A stretch of DNA of 64,000 nt from Pseudomonas sp. Q1-7 (GCF_028010285.1 NZ_CP116304.1:2558501-2622500); one strand, 5' to 3'; positions 37,669 to 47,512 are shown, counted from the stretch's first letter. Numbers and translations are program-made. Notes: generated by a model from the letters alone, not told the origin.

Positions 37669-38874
37669 ATGACCGAAGCATTCATTTTCGACGCGGTGCG
37701 CACACCCCGCGGCAAGGGCAAGAAGGACGGCGCTCTGCACAGCGTCAAACCGGTCAACCTGATCGCCGGACTGCTGCGCGCCCTGGCCGAGCGCAACGAC
37801 CTGGACACCAGCCAGGTGGATGACATTGTCCTCGGCTGCGTGACGCCGGTGGGTGACCAGGGCGCGGATATCGCCAAGACCGCCGCGCTGGTGGCGGACT
37901 GGGACGAAACCGTGTCCGGCCAGCAGATCAACCGCTTCTGCGCCTCGGGCCTGGAGGCGGTGAACCTGGCGGCGATGAAGGTGCGTTCCGGATTCGAGGA
38001 CCTGGTGGTGGCCGGTGGCGTGGAATCCATGTCGCGCGTGCCCATGGGGTCAGACGGTGGCGCCTGGGCCATGGACCCGGAAACCAACTTCCACACCAGT
38101 TTCGTGCCCCAGGGTATTGGCGCCGACCTGATCGCCACCCTGGAAGGCTTCAGCCGTGCCGACGTCGATGCGTTCGCCCTGCGCTCCCAGCAGAAGGCCG
38201 CCCGTGCCCGCTCCAGCGGCGCCTTCGCCAAATCCCTGGTGCCGGTCACCGATCAGAACGGCATTGTCCTGCTCGACCATGACGAATTCATCCGTGGCGA
38301 TTCCACTCTGGAGGGCCTGGGAGCACTGAAGCCGAGCTTCGAGATGATGGGACAGATGGGGTTCGACGCCACTGCCCTGCGCAAGTACAGCCAGGTGGAG
38401 CGCATCGAACATGTGCACACTCCGGGCAACAGCTCCGGCATCGTCGACGGCGCCGCCGCCATGCTCATCGGCTCCGCCGCCAAGGGCAAGGAACTGGGCC
38501 TCAAGCCGCGCGCGCGCATTGTCGCCACCGCCGTCACCAGCACTGACCCGACCATCATGCTCACCGGCCCGGCGCCGGCCACCCGCAAGGCCCTGGCCAA
38601 GGCAGGCCTGGATGTGGCCGACATCGACCTGTTCGAGGTCAACGAAGCCTTCGCCTCGGTGGTGATGAAGTTCATGAAGGAGATGGGCGTGCCGGAGGAG
38701 AAGGTCAACGTCAACGGCGGCTCCATCGCCATGGGCCACCCGCTGGGCGCTACCGGCTGCGCCATTCTCGGCACGCTGCTGGACGAGCTGGAAGCGCGCA
38801 AGCTGCGCTACGGCCTGGCCACGCTCTGCGTGGGCGGCGGCATGGGTATAGCAACCATCATCGAACGAATCTGA
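37669..38874 (+). CDS. Acetyl-CoA C-acyltransferase (thiolase, FadA/FadI-like)
   Basis: 401 residues. Nucleophile Cys91 in [17 protein letters not shown] with the catalytic His, and late Cys in TLCVGGGMG. It cleaves 3-ketoacyl-CoA in beta-oxidation. ATG 37669 has AAGAGG upstream; an in-frame ATG 18 bases earlier is less likely. It pairs with the multifunctional gene 70 bases downstream. I recall the pair as PA1736-PA1737 in PAO1, distinct from the main fadBA operon. Confidence 0.93.
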   Translation: MTEAFIFDAVRTPRGKGKKDGALHSVKPVNLIAGLLRALAERNDLDTSQVDDIVLGCVTPVGDQGADIAKTAALVADWDETVSGQQINRFCASGLEAVNLAAMKVRSGFEDLVVAGGVESMSRVPMGSDGGAWAMDPETNFHTSFVPQGIGADLIATLEGFSRADVDAFALRSQQKAARARSSGAFAKSLVPVTDQNGIVLLDHDEFIRGDSTLEGLGALKPSFEMMGQMGFDATALRKYSQVERIEHVHTPGNSSGIVDGAAAMLIGSAAKGKELGLKPRARIVATAVTSTDPTIMLTGPAPATRKALAKAGLDVADIDLFEVNEAFASVVMKFMKEMGVPEEKVNVNGGSIAMGHPLGATGCAILGTLLDELEARKLRYGLATLCVGGGMGIATIIERI

Positions 38875-38944
38875 CAGGAGCGATCAGGGGCAGATGCGTT
38901 CGCAACGCCCCTGAAGCGCTCTCCCAGCTAAGGGAAGAACAAGA

Positions 38945-41089
38945 ATGAACGAGCCCATCCGTTACGAAAAAGGCCAGGACAATATCGTCGTCCTGACCAT
39001 GGACATGCCTGGCCAGAGCGCCAACACCATGAACGCGGTGTACCGCGAGGCCATGGGCAGGACTGTCGAACGCCTGGAGGCCGAGAAGGACAGCATTGCC
39101 GGGGTGATCGTCACCTCGGCGAAGAAGACCTTCTTCGCCGGCGGCGACCTCAACGAGCTGGTCAAGGTCACCCGCGCCGACGCCGATGCCTTCTACCAGA
39201 TGGTGCTGGGCATCAAGGGCCAGCTGCGCCGCCTGGAAACCCTCGGCAAGCCGGTGGTGGCCGCCATCAACGGTGCGGCCCTGGGCGGCGGCTGGGAAAT
39301 CTGCCTGGCCTGCCATCACCGCATCGCCCTGAACGACAACAGCGTGCAGCTCGGCCTGCCCGAGGTGACCCTCGGCCTGCTGCCGGGCGGCGGCGGAGTG
39401 GTGCGCATGGTGCGTCTGCTGGGCATCGAGAAAGCGCTGCCGTACCTGGCCGAAGGCCGCAAGGTGCGTCCGGAACAGGCCCTCAAGGCCGGCCTGATCC
39501 ATGACCTGGCGCAAACCACGGACGAGATGCTGGCCAAGGCCCGCGCCTGGATCGTCGCCAACCCCACGGCCGCCCAGCCCTGGGACACCCCCGGCTACAG
39601 AATCCCCGGCGGCACCCCGTCCAGCCCGAACGTGGCGCAGATGCTCGCCATCGCCCCCTCGGTGCTGCGCGACAAGACCAGGGGCTGCTTCCCGGCGCCG
39701 GAAAAGATCATGTGCGCCGCCGTCGAAGGCGCACAGGTGGACTTCGATACCGCCCAGTTGATCGAGGCGCGCTACTTCACCGAGCTGACCACCGGCCAGG
39801 TGGCGAAGAACATGATCGGCACCTTCTGGTTCCAACTGAACGAGATCAATGCCGGCAGCTCGCGGCCCAAGGCACCGGCGCCCAACGTGACGAAAAAGGT
39901 CGGCGTACTCGGCGCCGGCATGATGGGCGCGGGCATCGCCTATGTCTCGGCCATCGCCGGCATCGAGGTCGTCCTCAAGGACGTATCGGTAGACGCGGCG
40001 GAGAAGGGCAAGGCCTATACCCGGGGTCTGCTGGACCAACTGGTGAGTCGTGGCCATATGGCCGTCGAGAAGCGCGACGCCATCCTGGGCCGCATCAAGG
40101 CCACCGCCAGCGATGCCGACTTCGACGGTTGCGACCTGATCATCGAAGCCGTGTTCGAGAACCGCGAGCTGAAGGCCAAGGTCAGCGCCGCCGCCGAGGC
40201 CGCCGCATTGCCGGACGCGGTGATCGCCTCCAACACCTCCACCTTGCCGATCACCGGGCTGGCCCGCGCCGTGGCCAAGCCGGAGAAGTTCATCGGCCTG
40301 CACTTCTTCAGCCCGGTGGACCGCATGCCGCTGGTGGAGATCATCCGCGGCGAGAAAACCTCGGACGAAACCCTGGCCCGTGGCTTCGACTACGTCCTGC
40401 AGATCAGGAAAACCCCCATCGTCGTCAACGACAGCCGTGGATTCTTCACCTCCCGCGTGTTCGGCACCTTCACCAACGAAGGCATCGCCATGCTGGGCGA
40501 GGGCGTGTCCGCCGCGATGATCGAGAACGAAACCCGCAAGGCCGGCATGCCGGTGGGGCCCCTGGCGATCTCCGACGAAGTCTCCCTGAGCCTGATGAGC
40601 CACATCCGCAACCAGACTGCCGAAGACCTCAAGGCCGAAGGCAAGGCGCTGCCGACTCACCCGGCGTTCGCCGTGATCGACCTGATGCTCAACGAGTACA
40701 AGCGGCCCGGCAAGGCGGCGGGCGGTGGCTTCTACGAGTACCCGGCAGGCGGCAGGAAGCACCTGTGGCCGGAACTGAAAGCGCGCTTCGAGAAGGCCGA
40801 CCGGCAGATTCCGCAGGAAGACGTGCGCGACCGCATCCTCTTCATCCAGGCCATCGAGACCGTGCGCTGCGTGGAGGAGGGCGTGCTGCACGCCACCGCC
40901 GACGCCAATATCGGCTCGATCTTCGGCATCGGCTTCGCTGCCTGGACCGGTGGTGCGCTGCAATTCATCAACCAGTACGGCCTGAATGACTTCGTCGCCC
41001 GCGCCCGTTACCTGGCCGAGCAGTACGGCGAACGCTTCGAGCCGCCGGCGTTGCTGCTGGACAAGGCGGCCAGGGGCGAGCCGTTTTGA
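38945..41089 (+). CDS. Multifunctional enoyl-CoA hydratase/3-hydroxyacyl-CoA dehydrogenase (FadB/FadJ-like)
   Basis: 714 residues. Residues 1-190 form a crotonase domain (AGGDLNELVK and INGAALGGGWEICLACHHRI oxyanion region). An NAD-binding domain starts near 317 (GVLGAGMMGAGIAYVSA), with HFFSPVDRMPLVEII carrying the catalytic His, then two C-terminal helical domains (FGTFTNEGIAMLGEG, GFAAWTGGALQF). It performs the two middle steps of fatty acid oxidation with the thiolase upstream. A strong terminator follows. Confidence 0.95.
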   Translation: MNEPIRYEKGQDNIVVLTMDMPGQSANTMNAVYREAMGRTVERLEAEKDSIAGVIVTSAKKTFFAGGDLNELVKVTRADADAFYQMVLGIKGQLRRLETLGKPVVAAINGAALGGGWEICLACHHRIALNDNSVQLGLPEVTLGLLPGGGGVVRMVRLLGIEKALPYLAEGRKVRPEQALKAGLIHDLAQTTDEMLAKARAWIVANPTAAQPWDTPGYRIPGGTPSSPNVAQMLAIAPSVLRDKTRGCFPAPEKIMCAAVEGAQVDFDTAQLIEARYFTELTTGQVAKNMIGTFWFQLNEINAGSSRPKAPAPNVTKKVGVLGAGMMGAGIAYVSAIAGIEVVLKDVSVDAAEKGKAYTRGLLDQLVSRGHMAVEKRDAILGRIKATASDADFDGCDLIIEAVFENRELKAKVSAAAEAAALPDAVIASNTSTLPITGLARAVAKPEKFIGLHFFSPVDRMPLVEIIRGEKTSDETLARGFDYVLQIRKTPIVVNDSRGFFTSRVFGTFTNEGIAMLGEGVSAAMIENETRKAGMPVGPLAISDEVSLSLMSHIRNQTAEDLKAEGKALPTHPAFAVIDLMLNEYKRPGKAAGGGFYEYPAGGRKHLWPELKARFEKADRQIPQEDVRDRILFIQAIETVRCVEEGVLHATADANIGSIFGIGFAAWTGGALQFINQYGLNDFVARARYLAEQYGERFEPPALLLDKAARGEPF

Positions 41090-41107
41090 GACGGATGTGA
41101 GGGATGG

Positions 41108-41140
41108 AAAACCGGCTCCTGGTGAGCCGGTTTTCTTTTA
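41108..41140 (+). terminator. Rho-independent terminator after the beta-oxidation pair
   Basis: AAAACCGGCTC, a five-base loop, GAGCCGGTTTT followed by CTTTT. The stem is perfect. The A-run on the other side makes it work in both directions, serving the convergent kinase gene that ends at 41153. Confidence 0.93.
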
Positions 41141-41152
41141 CAGGGCTGACGT

Positions 41153-42076
41153 TCAGGGCGGCAGCGGGATGTCCGGCATGGCATGGCGGGGCATGATCGC
41201 ACCGGGGTGGCCGATTACCGCCGCGGCCAGTCGATGGCCGTGCTCCGCCGCCGTCTGGACCGCAAGGCCCCGGCTGCGGCTCGCCAGGTAGGCCGCGGCG
41301 AAGGCGTCTCCCGCTGCGCAGCTGTCCACCACCTGGGCCACGGGTTGTGCGGGCACCTCCAGCCATTGCCGCGCGTTGGCGATCAGGCAAGGCTGCGCCC
41401 CGCACTTGACCACCACCTCGCCGCAGCCCAGCGCCAGGCCGAGGGCGGCGGCTTCCTCGGCGGCCTGTTCGTCGTCGTACAGTTGGCATTGGTCGTCCAG
41501 CGTGAGCAGGGCAATGTCGGCCAAGGCCAGGACGCGTTCATGGACCCGTCGCGCTTCATGGGCGGACCACAGCGCGGGGCGGAAGTTGTTGTCGAACCAG
41601 AGTCGACCACCCGAGGCGGTGAAGCCGGAAAGTGCCCGCAGCAGGGCTTCGCGGCGTGGCGCCGGGAACAGCGCCAGGCTGATGCCGGACAGGTAGAGCG
41701 CGTCGGTGTGCGTACGGTCCAGCCAGCGTTCCCAGTCGATATCGCCGGCGAAGTGCTGGCGGGCCGCGCTGGTGTCGCGCCAATAGAGGAAGCTGCGCTC
41801 TCCGCGGGCATCCACTTCGACCAGGTAAAGGCCGGGCTGCCGGCCTGGCAGTCGGGCGATGCGCCCGGTCTCCAGGCCTTCGTCCCGCCAGTGGTGCAGC
41901 AGTTCGTCGCTCAGGCGGTCGTCACCGAGCGCGCTGAGGTAGTGCACCCGGTCGTCGCGACCGGCCAGCAGCCGTGCCATGTACAGCGCGGTGTTGAGGG
42001 TGTCGCCACCGAAGCGGCGGCACAGGGGCTGGCCGCTCAGTTCGACCATGGCCTCTCCCAGGCAGGCGATATGCAT
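41153..42076 (-). CDS. PfkB-family sugar kinase (2-keto-3-deoxygluconate kinase-like)
   Basis: 307 residues. N-terminal CLGEAMVEL and GGDTLNTALYMARLL are typical of KDG kinases (KdgK), as is FDNNFRPALW. The C-terminal signature is DSCAAGDAFAAAYLA with base Asp257; GAGD is altered to AAGD, a variant seen in some KdgK proteins. It would phosphorylate 2-keto-3-deoxygluconate or a close relative. It is the last gene of the deacylase-RidA-kinase part of a minus-strand cluster. Confidence 0.88.
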   Translation of the reverse strand: MHIACLGEAMVELSGQPLCRRFGGDTLNTALYMARLLAGRDDRVHYLSALGDDRLSDELLHHWRDEGLETGRIARLPGRQPGLYLVEVDARGERSFLYWRDTSAARQHFAGDIDWERWLDRTHTDALYLSGISLALFPAPRREALLRALSGFTASGGRLWFDNNFRPALWSAHEARRVHERVLALADIALLTLDDQCQLYDDEQAAEEAAALGLALGCGEVVVKCGAQPCLIANARQWLEVPAQPVAQVVDSCAAGDAFAAAYLASRSRGLAVQTAAEHGHRLAAAVIGHPGAIMPRHAMPDIPLPP

Positions 42077-42090
42077 CTCGTCCTCCTTGC

Positions 42091-42474
42091 TCAGGGTGCC
42101 CGGTAGGCGACGCAGTCCACTTCGACCTTACAGTCGATGACCATGCTCGACACCACGCAGGCGCGGGCCGGTGGATGGGCGCCGAAGTAGCGCTGGAACA
42201 CCTGGTTGAAGGCGGCGAAGTCACGCGGGTCGTCCAGCCAGACGCCGCAGCGCACCACATGCTCGGGCCCGTAGCCGGCTTCCTCGAGAATGGCCAGCAG
42301 GTTGCGGATGCACTGATGGGCCTGGGCGGCGATGCCGCCCTCGACCACCTGGCCGTCGCGCATCGGCGTCTGTCCGGAAACGAACAGCCAGCCGTCGGCC
42401 TGTACGGCCCGGGCAAAGGGCAGGGACTGGCCGCCGGTGCCTTGGGCGATGCCGTGACGTTGCAGTGTTTTCAT
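42091..42474 (-). CDS. RidA-family enamine/imine deaminase
   Basis: 127 residues. RidA fold with FVSGQTPMRDGQVV, HVVRCGVWLDD and the conserved Arg in PPARACVVSSMV that binds the substrate carboxylate, then CKVEVDCVAYR. RidA proteins hydrolyse enamine/imine intermediates released by PLP-dependent lyases. A lyase of that kind is encoded in the same cluster (46241-47512). The gene overlaps the deacylase by four bases. Confidence 0.9.
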   Translation of the reverse strand: MKTLQRHGIAQGTGGQSLPFARAVQADGWLFVSGQTPMRDGQVVEGGIAAQAHQCIRNLLAILEEAGYGPEHVVRCGVWLDDPRDFAAFNQVFQRYFGAHPPARACVVSSMVIDCKVEVDCVAYRAP

Positions 42475-43943
42475 CGGATGTTTTCCTCGGTTGCGGGGGG
42501 ATTCGCGCCAGCGCGGGGCAGGAAGCGCCCGGCGCGGGCCTGGCAGGGCTGGCCGTCCTGGTAGGACAGCACGCCGTTGACCCAGACCGCGCGGATGCCG
42601 GCGGCGGGCTGGATGGGGTCGTGGAAGCGCGCGGTGTCGGCGATGGCGTGCGGGTCGAACAGCACCAGGTCGGCCCAGTAGCCGGGCGCGATCAGGCCGC
42701 GCTGCTCCAGGGCGAAGCGGCTGGCGCTGAGGCCGGTCATCTTGCGCACTGCGTCTTCGAGGGTGAGCAGCCCCAGATCGCGGCTGTAGTGGCCCAGCAC
42801 GCGGGGAAAGGTGCCCCACAGGCGTGGATGCGGGCGTGGGTCTTCGGGCAGGCCGTCGGAGCCGATCATGCTCAGTGGGTGGGCGAGGATGCGCTGCACG
42901 TCGGCTTCGCTCATGCAGTGGTACACGGCGCCGGCCGGTTGCAGGCGGCGGGCGGCTTCCAGCAAGGGCAGACGCCAGTCGTCGGCGATGGCGGCCAGGG
43001 TCCTGCCGGCCATTTCCGGGTGCGCCCGGGACCAGGTGATGAGGATGTCGAAGTCGGAGGTGACCTGCTTCAGGTCCAGGGTGGACGAGCTGGCCGAGTA
43101 GGGATAGCAGTCGCAGCCGACCGGCTGGTGCCGAAGTGCCTGTTCCAGGCTGGCGAGCACCTCCGCGCTGCGTCCCCAGTTGCCCGCGCCGGCGCACTTG
43201 AGGTGGGAGACGATCAGCGTGCAACCGGCGTGGCGGGCGATGGCGCAGGCCTCGTCGAGGGCGCCGAGGATGTCGTCGAACTCATCGCGCAGGTGGGTGG
43301 CGTAGAGGCCACCGTGAACGGCCAGTTCCTCGGCCAACTGGCAGACTTCGTCGGTACTGGCGGCGGCCGCCGTCGCGTAGGCCAGGCCGGTGCTGAGCCC
43401 CAGGGCGCCGTGCATGAGGCTGTCGGCCAGTTGCGCGCGCATGGCCGCGATTTCCGCCGGGCTGGCGACTCGCTCGAGTCGGTCCAGGTGATTGCTGCGC
43501 AGGGCGGTGTGCCCAACCAGAGCGGCGACGTTGACGGCCGGTGCTGCCGCGTCCACCGCCGCGCGGTAGTCGGCGAAGCGCGGATAGGCGAAGGCGGACG
43601 CGGGGCCCAGCAGGTTCATCGGGTCCGGCGGGGCGCCCGTCAGGCTAACTGGCGCCGCGCTGATGCCGCAGTTGCCCACGACCACGGTGGTCACGCCCTG
43701 GCTCAGCTTGGGCAGCATGTCCGGTTGGCGGATCACGACGGTGTCGTCATGGGTGTGCGCGTCGATGAAGCCCGGTGCCAGTACCAGACCCTCGGCCTCC
43801 ACTCGCTGGTCGGCGCTGGCGTTGCCGGCTTCGCCAAGCAGGGCGATTCGGCCCTGGCGGAGACCGACGTCGGCGACGTAGCGGGGCTGGCCGCTGCCGT
43901 CGATGAGGGTCGCCCGATGGATAAGGGTATCGAACCTGGCCAT
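42471..43943 (-). CDS. N-acyl-D-amino-acid deacylase (D-aminoacylase) family amidohydrolase
   Basis: 490 residues. Metal-binding residues of D-aminoacylases are present: HTHDD (His63, His65), the family-specific GNCGISAAP (Cys92), ATHLRDE, SHLKCAG and IGSDGLP (Asp). It removes an acyl group from N-acyl-D-amino acids or structurally similar compounds. The neighbours (KDG-type kinase, GntP permease) suggest N-acetyl-D-glucosaminate as a possible natural substrate. Overlaps ridA by ATGA. Confidence 0.88.
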   Translation of the reverse strand: MARFDTLIHRATLIDGSGQPRYVADVGLRQGRIALLGEAGNASADQRVEAEGLVLAPGFIDAHTHDDTVVIRQPDMLPKLSQGVTTVVVGNCGISAAPVSLTGAPPDPMNLLGPASAFAYPRFADYRAAVDAAAPAVNVAALVGHTALRSNHLDRLERVASPAEIAAMRAQLADSLMHGALGLSTGLAYATAAAASTDEVCQLAEELAVHGGLYATHLRDEFDDILGALDEACAIARHAGCTLIVSHLKCAGAGNWGRSAEVLASLEQALRHQPVGCDCYPYSASSSTLDLKQVTSDFDILITWSRAHPEMAGRTLAAIADDWRLPLLEAARRLQPAGAVYHCMSEADVQRILAHPLSMIGSDGLPEDPRPHPRLWGTFPRVLGHYSRDLGLLTLEDAVRKMTGLSASRFALEQRGLIAPGYWADLVLFDPHAIADTARFHDPIQPAAGIRAVWVNGVLSYQDGQPCQARAGRFLPRAGANPPATEENIR

Positions 43944-43946
43944 GTT

Positions 43947-44807
43947 TCAATCTCCCAGGGGTAACCAGTCTTCACCCTGGCGCAGATCGTCCAGGGCCAG
44001 TTTCACCCGGCGCAGCAGCTCTTGGCTGGTTTCGGGATTGCGCAGCGCGGTCTCGGTGGCCAGCAGGTCGATGGCCAGCAACATGCCGTAGCGCGCGGCG
44101 GTGGGTTTGTAGATGAAGTCGGTTTCGGCGAGGACGATGGGCAGCAGGGTGTCGGCCATCGCGGCCAGCGGGCTGCCCGCGCGGGTGATGGCCAGCAGCC
44201 GGGCGCCATAGGCGCGAGCGAGGCGCGTGCAGGCGAGAAGTTCCGGGGGGAGGCCGCTGAGCGACAGCACGATCAGCAGGTCCTGCGGGCCCAGCGTGGC
44301 GGCGGCCATGCGCATCAGCACCGGGTCATGGCAGGCGGTCGCCTGGTAGCCCAGGCGCACCAGGCGGTACTGCATTTCCGCTGCCAGCAGGGTGGAACAG
44401 CCGCCCATGCCGAAGATGTGGATCTTCCCGGCCGAAACGATCAGATCGACCGCCGTGCCGAAGCGCGCCTCGTCGAATGCCGCCAGGTGGCGATGCAGGC
44501 TCTGCTCGATGTCGCCGACCATCCGGCTGAAGAACTCCGGCGGCTTGGCGGCCGGCGCCTCGTCGAGGAAACGGGCGCCCACGGCGCTGGCCCTCGCCAG
44601 CCGAAGGCGCAGTTCGCGCAGGTCGCCGCAGTCCATCAGGCGCGCGAAGCGGGACATCGCCGCCTTGCTCACGCCAGCCTTGGCGGCCAGTTGGTCGATG
44701 CTGGCGGACGCGGCGAACTCCACGTCGTCCAGGATGGCCTCGGCGACTTTCGCCGGATTGCCCCGCAGGCGATCGCGGCGACCGCGGATGAGGTAGAGGA
44801 TGTCCAT
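43947..44807 (-). CDS. RpiR/MurR-family transcriptional regulator
   Basis: 286 residues. N-terminal helix-turn-helix (ASIDQLAAKAGVSKAAMSRFARLM) and C-terminal SIS sugar-phosphate-binding domain (IHIFGMGGCSTLLAAEMQYRL, LSLSGLPPELLAC). Such regulators usually sense phosphorylated sugars; HexR, of the same family, senses KDPG. It sits in the middle of the cluster, one base after the permease gene, so it is probably autoregulated with the operon. Confidence 0.9.
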   Translation of the reverse strand: MDILYLIRGRRDRLRGNPAKVAEAILDDVEFAASASIDQLAAKAGVSKAAMSRFARLMDCGDLRELRLRLARASAVGARFLDEAPAAKPPEFFSRMVGDIEQSLHRHLAAFDEARFGTAVDLIVSAGKIHIFGMGGCSTLLAAEMQYRLVRLGYQATACHDPVLMRMAAATLGPQDLLIVLSLSGLPPELLACTRLARAYGARLLAITRAGSPLAAMADTLLPIVLAETDFIYKPTAARYGMLLAIDLLATETALRNPETSQELLRRVKLALDDLRQGEDWLPLGD

Positions 44808-44808
44808 C

Positions 44809-46161
44809 TCAGAGCATCCTCGCCAGGCCGAGGGTGAAGGCGAAAGCCACCAGGGAGATCAGGGTTTCCAGCACCGTCCAGGTCTGCAGGGTCTGCACCA
44901 CGGTCATGTCGAAGTACTCCTTGATCAGCCAGAAGCCGCCATCGTTGACATGGGAAAGGATCAGCGAGCCGGCCCCGGTGGCCAGCACCAGCAGCTCCGG
45001 ATGGGGGTAGCCGCTGGCCAGGGCGATGGGGGCGACGATGCCGGCGGCGGTGGTCATGGCCACGGTGGCCGAGCCCGTGGCGACGCGCATGAGCGCGGCC
45101 ACCAGCCAGCCCAGGATCAGCGGCGAAAGGTCGAAACGGGCCGACAGCTCGACGATCTCCCGTGTCACCCCGGTTTCGATGAGGATGCGGTTCAGCCCAC
45201 CGCCGGCCCCGACCAGCAGGGTGATGGCGGCGGTGGGCGCCAGGCATTCGGTGCTGAAACGGAGAATGGCGTTGCGGTTGAAGCCCCTGGCCAGGCCCAG
45301 GGTCCAGAAGCTCAGCAGGGTCGCAATCAGCAGCGCGATTACCGAGTTGCCGACGAAGTGCAACAGCTGGTTGGCGGCCGAGCCGGGTGTGCTCAGCAGG
45401 TCGGCCCAGCCGCCCAGCAGCATCAGCCCCACGGGGAGCAGGACGGTGCCCAGCGTGACGCCGAAGCCGGGCAGATCGGCCACCCGCGTGCCGGTTTCGG
45501 TGAATTGCGCCGCCACGGCGTTGTGCGCCGGCAGGCGGATACGCGGCGCCACCAGGCGGGCGAACAAGGGGCCGGCGATGACGGCGGTGGGGATGCCGAC
45601 CAGGGTGGCATAGAACACGGTCTTGCCGACCTGCGCCGCGTATTCCCCCACGGCCAGCATGGCCGCGGGGTGGGGCGGCACCAGGCCGTGGACGACGGAA
45701 AGTCCCGCCACCATCGGCAGGCCGGTCAGCAGGATGGAGACGCCCAGGCGTCTGGCGATGGTGAAGGCGATCGGCACCAGCAGGACGAAGCCCACTTCGA
45801 AGAACAGCGGCAGGCCACACACGAAGGCGATGCTGACCATGGCCCAGTGGGCGTTCTTCTCGCCGAAGCGCTCGATCAGGGTACGGGCGATGCGTTCGGC
45901 ACCCCCCGACTCGGCCATCATCTTGCCGAGCATGGTGCCCAGCGCCACCACCAGGGCGATGTGGCCAAGGGTCTTGCCGACACCAGCTTCATAGGCGGCC
46001 ATGATGTCGCCGGCGGGCATCCGCGCCGCCAGGGCGAGGCCGATGGACACCAGGGTGATGACGATGAAGGGGTTGATCCGGTATCGCGCGATCAGCAGCA
46101 CCAGCGCGATGATCGCCAGCGCGGCGTAGATCAGCAGCGGACTTCCTGCGGCCGGGGTCAT
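44809..46161 (-). CDS. GntP-family permease (gluconate:H+ symporter type)
   Basis: 450 residues with about twelve to fourteen membrane segments. Family marks: GIGKTLGHIA-like AGVGKTLGHIALVVALGTML, GLPLFFEVGFVLLVP, HGLVPPHPAAML and HVNDGGFWLIKEYF. GntP members import gluconate and other aldonates or hydroxy/amino acids. ATG 46161 has GAGGAGT upstream; the open frame extends nine codons further. Located next to the RpiR regulator, it probably imports the substrate of the cluster. Confidence 0.9.
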   Translation of the reverse strand: MTPAAGSPLLIYAALAIIALVLLIARYRINPFIVITLVSIGLALAARMPAGDIMAAYEAGVGKTLGHIALVVALGTMLGKMMAESGGAERIARTLIERFGEKNAHWAMVSIAFVCGLPLFFEVGFVLLVPIAFTIARRLGVSILLTGLPMVAGLSVVHGLVPPHPAAMLAVGEYAAQVGKTVFYATLVGIPTAVIAGPLFARLVAPRIRLPAHNAVAAQFTETGTRVADLPGFGVTLGTVLLPVGLMLLGGWADLLSTPGSAANQLLHFVGNSVIALLIATLLSFWTLGLARGFNRNAILRFSTECLAPTAAITLLVGAGGGLNRILIETGVTREIVELSARFDLSPLILGWLVAALMRVATGSATVAMTTAAGIVAPIALASGYPHPELLVLATGAGSLILSHVNDGGFWLIKEYFDMTVVQTLQTWTVLETLISLVAFAFTLGLARML

Positions 46162-46240
46162 GAGCGGTACTCCTCTGTCTCCAGGCAAAGGGATGGCCTC
46201 CCACCTCCGGTCGGGGGCGGGTGATCACGGGGTTGGGGGG

Positions 46241-47512
46241 CTAGAACAGCGTTTCGATGGCGCCGGTTACCCGGTAGTCGTCATCCACCAGCAGCAGTTG
46301 CCGCCACTTGTCGAAGGTCAGGCAGGGGTGGGAAATGTCGAACGCCAGCATGTCGCCCACCCGCAGGTCGGCGTTGTCGGGAATCGCCATGAAGGCGTGT
46401 TGGTCCATCATTTTCGTCACCCGCCAGTCCGCTGGCGCCGGGGCGGGGCCAGCGCCGGTGCCAGGCCTGTGGTGCAGCGTGGCGAGGGGCAGGCCAGCGT
46501 CGAAGGCGGCGTCACGCTTGCCCATGGCGATGATCGCCAGGCCGGGCTCGGGCCGCGATTGCACGTTGGCCCAGAGTTGCAGGGCGGGCAGCAGGCTGCG
46601 GCCCATTTCGCGAGCCACCGCGTTGTGCGCCTGGATGCGTCGTTCGGCCTCGCGGTAGATGCCGGCATCGTGGGTGAGGTAGCAGCCGGGGCGCAGGATC
46701 ACGTTCAGGGGCTGGCCGATGCTCTGTTGGGCGAACTCCTCGGCGACGACATCGAACCAGGCCGAACCCGCGCCGGAGAGGATGACGTCCGGCTCGGCGA
46801 AGCGGCCTTCGGCGGCCAACTGGCGGGTTCGCTCCAGGACATGGCGGAGCAGTTGGCGGATCTGGGTTTCGTCCTGCAGCACCCCTTCATAGAGTTCGGT
46901 CCCGACCAGCCGCACCGACTGCGGCCAGCGTCGAATGGCGCTCAGGGCTTCGTGTTCCTGTTCGATGGAGCGCAGGCCGGTGCGACCGCCGGCGACGCCG
47001 TATTCGAGCAGCACCCGTATCGTCTGTCCGGCCTCGGCGAAGTGGCGGCCGAGGGCGTCGATGTTGGTGGCAGAGTCCACCAGGCAACAGAAGCTGAAAT
47101 CCGGGTCGCGCTGCAGGTCGGAAACGATGGCCATGTTGGCCTTGCCCACCAGTTGGTTGGCCAGCAGGACGCGGCGTATGCCATGGGCGTGGGCCGCCTG
47201 GACCTGCGGGGCGGTGGCGAGGGTGATGCCCCAGGCGCCGTGCTGGAGCTGCAAATGGAAGAGCGCGGGGCTCATGGTGGTCTTGCCATGAGGGGCCAAC
47301 TGCACGCCGTAGTGGCGGATGAACCGGCTCATCCAGGCCAGGTTGTGCTCGATGCGGCTCTGGAGCAGCACCGCCACCGGCAAGCTGACGTCCTCGTCAA
47401 GTATTCGCCAGCCCAGCGCGCCTACCGCGTCGAGCGTGCAATCCGGAGCCACGCGGCCCAGTCCTTTGGTGCGCTGGTTCAACATCGGTACGTGATTCTT
47501 GTTTTCAGCCAC
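46241..47512 (-). CDS. Fold-type III PLP enzyme (D-serine dehydratase/D-threonine aldolase-like)
   Basis: 423 residues. Alanine-racemase-like barrel with PLP lysine in APHGKTTMSP (Lys77), VLLANQLV, and a C-terminal domain with the zinc ligands of eukaryotic-type D-serine dehydratase (HPC in FDISHPCLTFDKW). It should catalyse ammonia loss or retro-aldol cleavage on a D-configured 2-amino-3-hydroxy acid. D-glucosaminate is such a compound, and its dehydration gives 2-keto-3-deoxygluconate, the expected substrate of the kinase in this cluster. First gene of the cluster. Confidence 0.85.
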   Translation of the reverse strand: MAENKNHVPMLNQRTKGLGRVAPDCTLDAVGALGWRILDEDVSLPVAVLLQSRIEHNLAWMSRFIRHYGVQLAPHGKTTMSPALFHLQLQHGAWGITLATAPQVQAAHAHGIRRVLLANQLVGKANMAIVSDLQRDPDFSFCCLVDSATNIDALGRHFAEAGQTIRVLLEYGVAGGRTGLRSIEQEHEALSAIRRWPQSVRLVGTELYEGVLQDETQIRQLLRHVLERTRQLAAEGRFAEPDVILSGAGSAWFDVVAEEFAQQSIGQPLNVILRPGCYLTHDAGIYREAERRIQAHNAVAREMGRSLLPALQLWANVQSRPEPGLAIIAMGKRDAAFDAGLPLATLHHRPGTGAGPAPAPADWRVTKMMDQHAFMAIPDNADLRVGDMLAFDISHPCLTFDKWRQLLLVDDDYRVTGAIETLF

